Positions 62,619 to 64,000 of a stretch of DNA of 64,000 nucleotides are shown in pieces (the first letter of the stretch is position 1; every line of letters begins with the position of its first letter). The stretch covers positions 868,001-932,000 of the forward strand of contig NZ_CP059275.1 in NCBI RefSeq assembly GCF_013694365.1, read 5' to 3'. Under the pieces are notes generated by a model that was given only the letters and a program-made list of their open reading frames with translations, searched no databases and was not told the origin of the DNA. A program made the translations under genes and the position numbers. This DNA is from Limosilactobacillus reuteri. Its GTDB lineage: Bacteria; Bacillota; Bacilli; Lactobacillales; Lactobacillaceae.

Positions 62619-63878
62619 GTGTTATTTCATACCGAGAAACGCGACTGGGCACAAGATTATATCGATCAGGGAATTCTTCCGGGGGTTAGCAATATGCCAT
62701 CTTATAGTGGAATCGGTGCTCTTAGAAACTCTGATGTGCTGACTGCAGTCTCTCATGTTGCTAGTAATGTAGCTCGATTTCCGATTGTCATTTTGGATGA
62801 TGATAAAAATGCAGTAAAGAATATCAAAAGTGTTGATTATTTGCTGAATAAGCACCCAAACGATATGTTATCTGCTTATCATTGGCGTTTCCTAATGACT
62901 GTTAATGCGATTCTAACAGGGGATGGTTTTTCACGGATAATTCGTGATCCTCATACAAAAGTACCTTTAGAAATACAATATTTTCCACCATCGCAAACCT
63001 ATATTGATGATTCTGATGTGACGAATATTAAATATGAATTTACTCCCATCAATCAAAAAGGCGGTGGCCAAACAATTGTTGTGCCGGCTGAAGATGTAAT
63101 TCATTTTATGTTCTTTACCTACGATGGTATTCATGGCCGGTCGCCATTGTTGTCTTTGGCTGATGAGATTGGGTTACAGGATGATGGAATTAAAACATTA
63201 CGGCGGTTCTTTAAATCAGGTCTTAAAGGTGGATTGCTAAAAGCTAAGGGTAAGTTAAGTCCGGAAGCGCGTCTTAAAACTAGAAAGGCGTTTGAATATG
63301 CGCAAGCTAATAGCAATGCTGGTAGTCCAATTGTTACGGATGATACATTTGATTATTCACCAATTGAGATTGATACCAATGTTTTGCAACTAATTAACAG
63401 CAACAACTATTCAACTGCTCAAATTGCCAAAGCGTTGCATATTCCAGCATATAAATTAGCAGTTAATAGTCCTAACCAATCGATTAAACAGTTAAATGAA
63501 GACTTCATTACTTCTGATTTACCTTATTACTTCAAGCCGATTGCAAGTAACCTGGAAATGACAATGCTGACTGATCGGCAACGTCATAACTGCCACATCG
63601 AATTTGATACACGCAAAGAAACAGGGATGTCAATGGACGATGTACAAAAGGGAGTTACAAATAACGTCATTACTCCTAATGAAGGACGAGTTCGGATGGG
63701 GTTAGTTAAATCTGATAATCCAGACTTAGATCGCTTCCAATCAACCTTGAATACTGTCTTCCTTGATAAAAAAGAAGAGTATCAGAAACAATCAACAGCG
63801 AAGGGAGGTGGAATCGATGACAAGCGACTTGGAAACTCGACAGTTAATGATGCCAATTCAGATGAGAACGGCAACTGA
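62619..63878 (+). CDS. Portal protein, HK97 family
   Basis: 419 aa, GTG start. The dodecameric portal through which DNA enters and leaves the head. NSDVLTAVSHVASNVARFP, RSPLLSLADEIGLQ and the helical IAKALHIPAYKLAVN segment fit the HK97-type portal family. The last 20 codons overlap the native start of the protease gene in a second frame. Confidence 0.9.
   Translation: MLFHTEKRDWAQDYIDQGILPGVSNMPSYSGIGALRNSDVLTAVSHVASNVARFPIVILDDDKNAVKNIKSVDYLLNKHPNDMLSAYHWRFLMTVNAILTGDGFSRIIRDPHTKVPLEIQYFPPSQTYIDDSDVTNIKYEFTPINQKGGGQTIVVPAEDVIHFMFFTYDGIHGRSPLLSLADEIGLQDDGIKTLRRFFKSGLKGGLLKAKGKLSPEARLKTRKAFEYAQANSNAGSPIVTDDTFDYSPIEIDTNVLQLINSNNYSTAQIAKALHIPAYKLAVNSPNQSIKQLNEDFITSDLPYYFKPIASNLEMTMLTDRQRHNCHIEFDTRKETGMSMDDVQKGVTNNVITPNEGRVRMGLVKSDNPDLDRFQSTLNTVFLDKKEEYQKQSTAKGGGIDDKRLGNSTVNDANSDENGN
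63803..63819 (+). promoter_or_regulatory. Shine-Dalgarno and probable true start of the prohead protease
   Basis: GGGAGGTGG at 63803-63811 followed after five bases by ATG at 63817. The frame is open to the portal stop and then matches the protease start seen at 62010. Confidence 0.85.
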
Positions 63879-64000
63879 ATGAAGTTCTGGAAATTAAATG
63901 AACCAATTATTTTATTCTTATTAGCTTGTATCTGTTTAGCAGTTACAGGCTTTTTATTTTCCACGAAGATTGGCTTACTAATTATTTCAATTGAATTATT
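63879..64000 (+). CDS. Small membrane protein, DUF1056-like, truncated by window edge
   Basis: At least 40 residues (MKFWKLNEPIILFLLACICL...). One or two hydrophobic helices. It runs off the right edge. A short membrane protein between terminase and portal is usual in Lactobacillus and Lactococcus siphophages (DUF1056), which fits this native position. Confidence 0.65.
   Translation, partial: MKFWKLNEPIILFLLACICLAVTGFLFSTKIGLLIISIEL

Overview
The window comes from a low-GC lactic acid bacterium of the Lactobacillaceae, most likely a Limosilactobacillus reuteri-like strain carrying a siphovirus prophage. The genus is an inference from protein character, base composition and neighbourhood (ctsR-clpC, rpoBC, comC, rpsL; rel-dtd; L-lactate dehydrogenase); no search was run.

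The most important property of the window is that it is not a natural stretch of chromosome. Almost every gene begins on the base after the previous stop codon, all genes read on +, and there are practically no intergenic bases, promoters, terminators or free ribosome binding sites. The S10-spc-alpha ribosomal cluster runs backwards (rpsK first, rpsJ last), although each gene reads forward. Bases shared by overlapping genes appear twice. It is best explained as coding features taken in chromosome order, each turned to coding sense and pasted together. Gene content can be trusted; strand, spacing, operon structure and regulation cannot be read directly.

Layout. 1-14733: ribosomal proteins, secY, adk, infA, fusA, rpsG, rpsL (native order reversed). 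14734-28422: a prepilin peptidase, a DUF998-like membrane protein, rpoC, rpoB, a TetR regulator, clpC, ctsR and a zinc alcohol dehydrogenase. 28423-29630: fragments of an IS30-type transposase, one segment twice in tandem plus an inverted piece of its 3' end. 29631-34280: amino-acid ABC transporter permease and ATPase, aspS, a fructosamine-kinase-like protein, a palindromic repeat, dtd. 34281-42704: rel (ppGpp), rsmE, prmA, ldh, a second NAD(P)-linked dehydrogenase, a C69 dipeptidase and small proteins. 42705-64000: prophage. In native order (right to left) it reads DUF1056-like protein, portal, protease, capsid, connectors, major tail protein, tail chaperone pair, tape measure, Dit, Tal, a baseplate protein with an SGNH esterase domain, two unknown genes, lysis genes, then an unknown gene and an HTH-ImmA gene. 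No integrase, terminase or lysogeny switch is in the window.

The items most worth following are two AT-rich accessory gene pairs in the prophage (42705-44519 and 46362-47627), which are candidates for moron or phage-defence functions; a probable -1 frameshift site in the tail chaperone gene; two mis-set phage gene starts revealed by signals inside neighbouring genes; nine exact 30-residue repeats in the tape measure protein; and a tail-tip protein carrying two different cell-wall-cleaving domains. No rRNA, tRNA, CRISPR array or riboswitch was seen, and there is no gene-free stretch over 300 bases.
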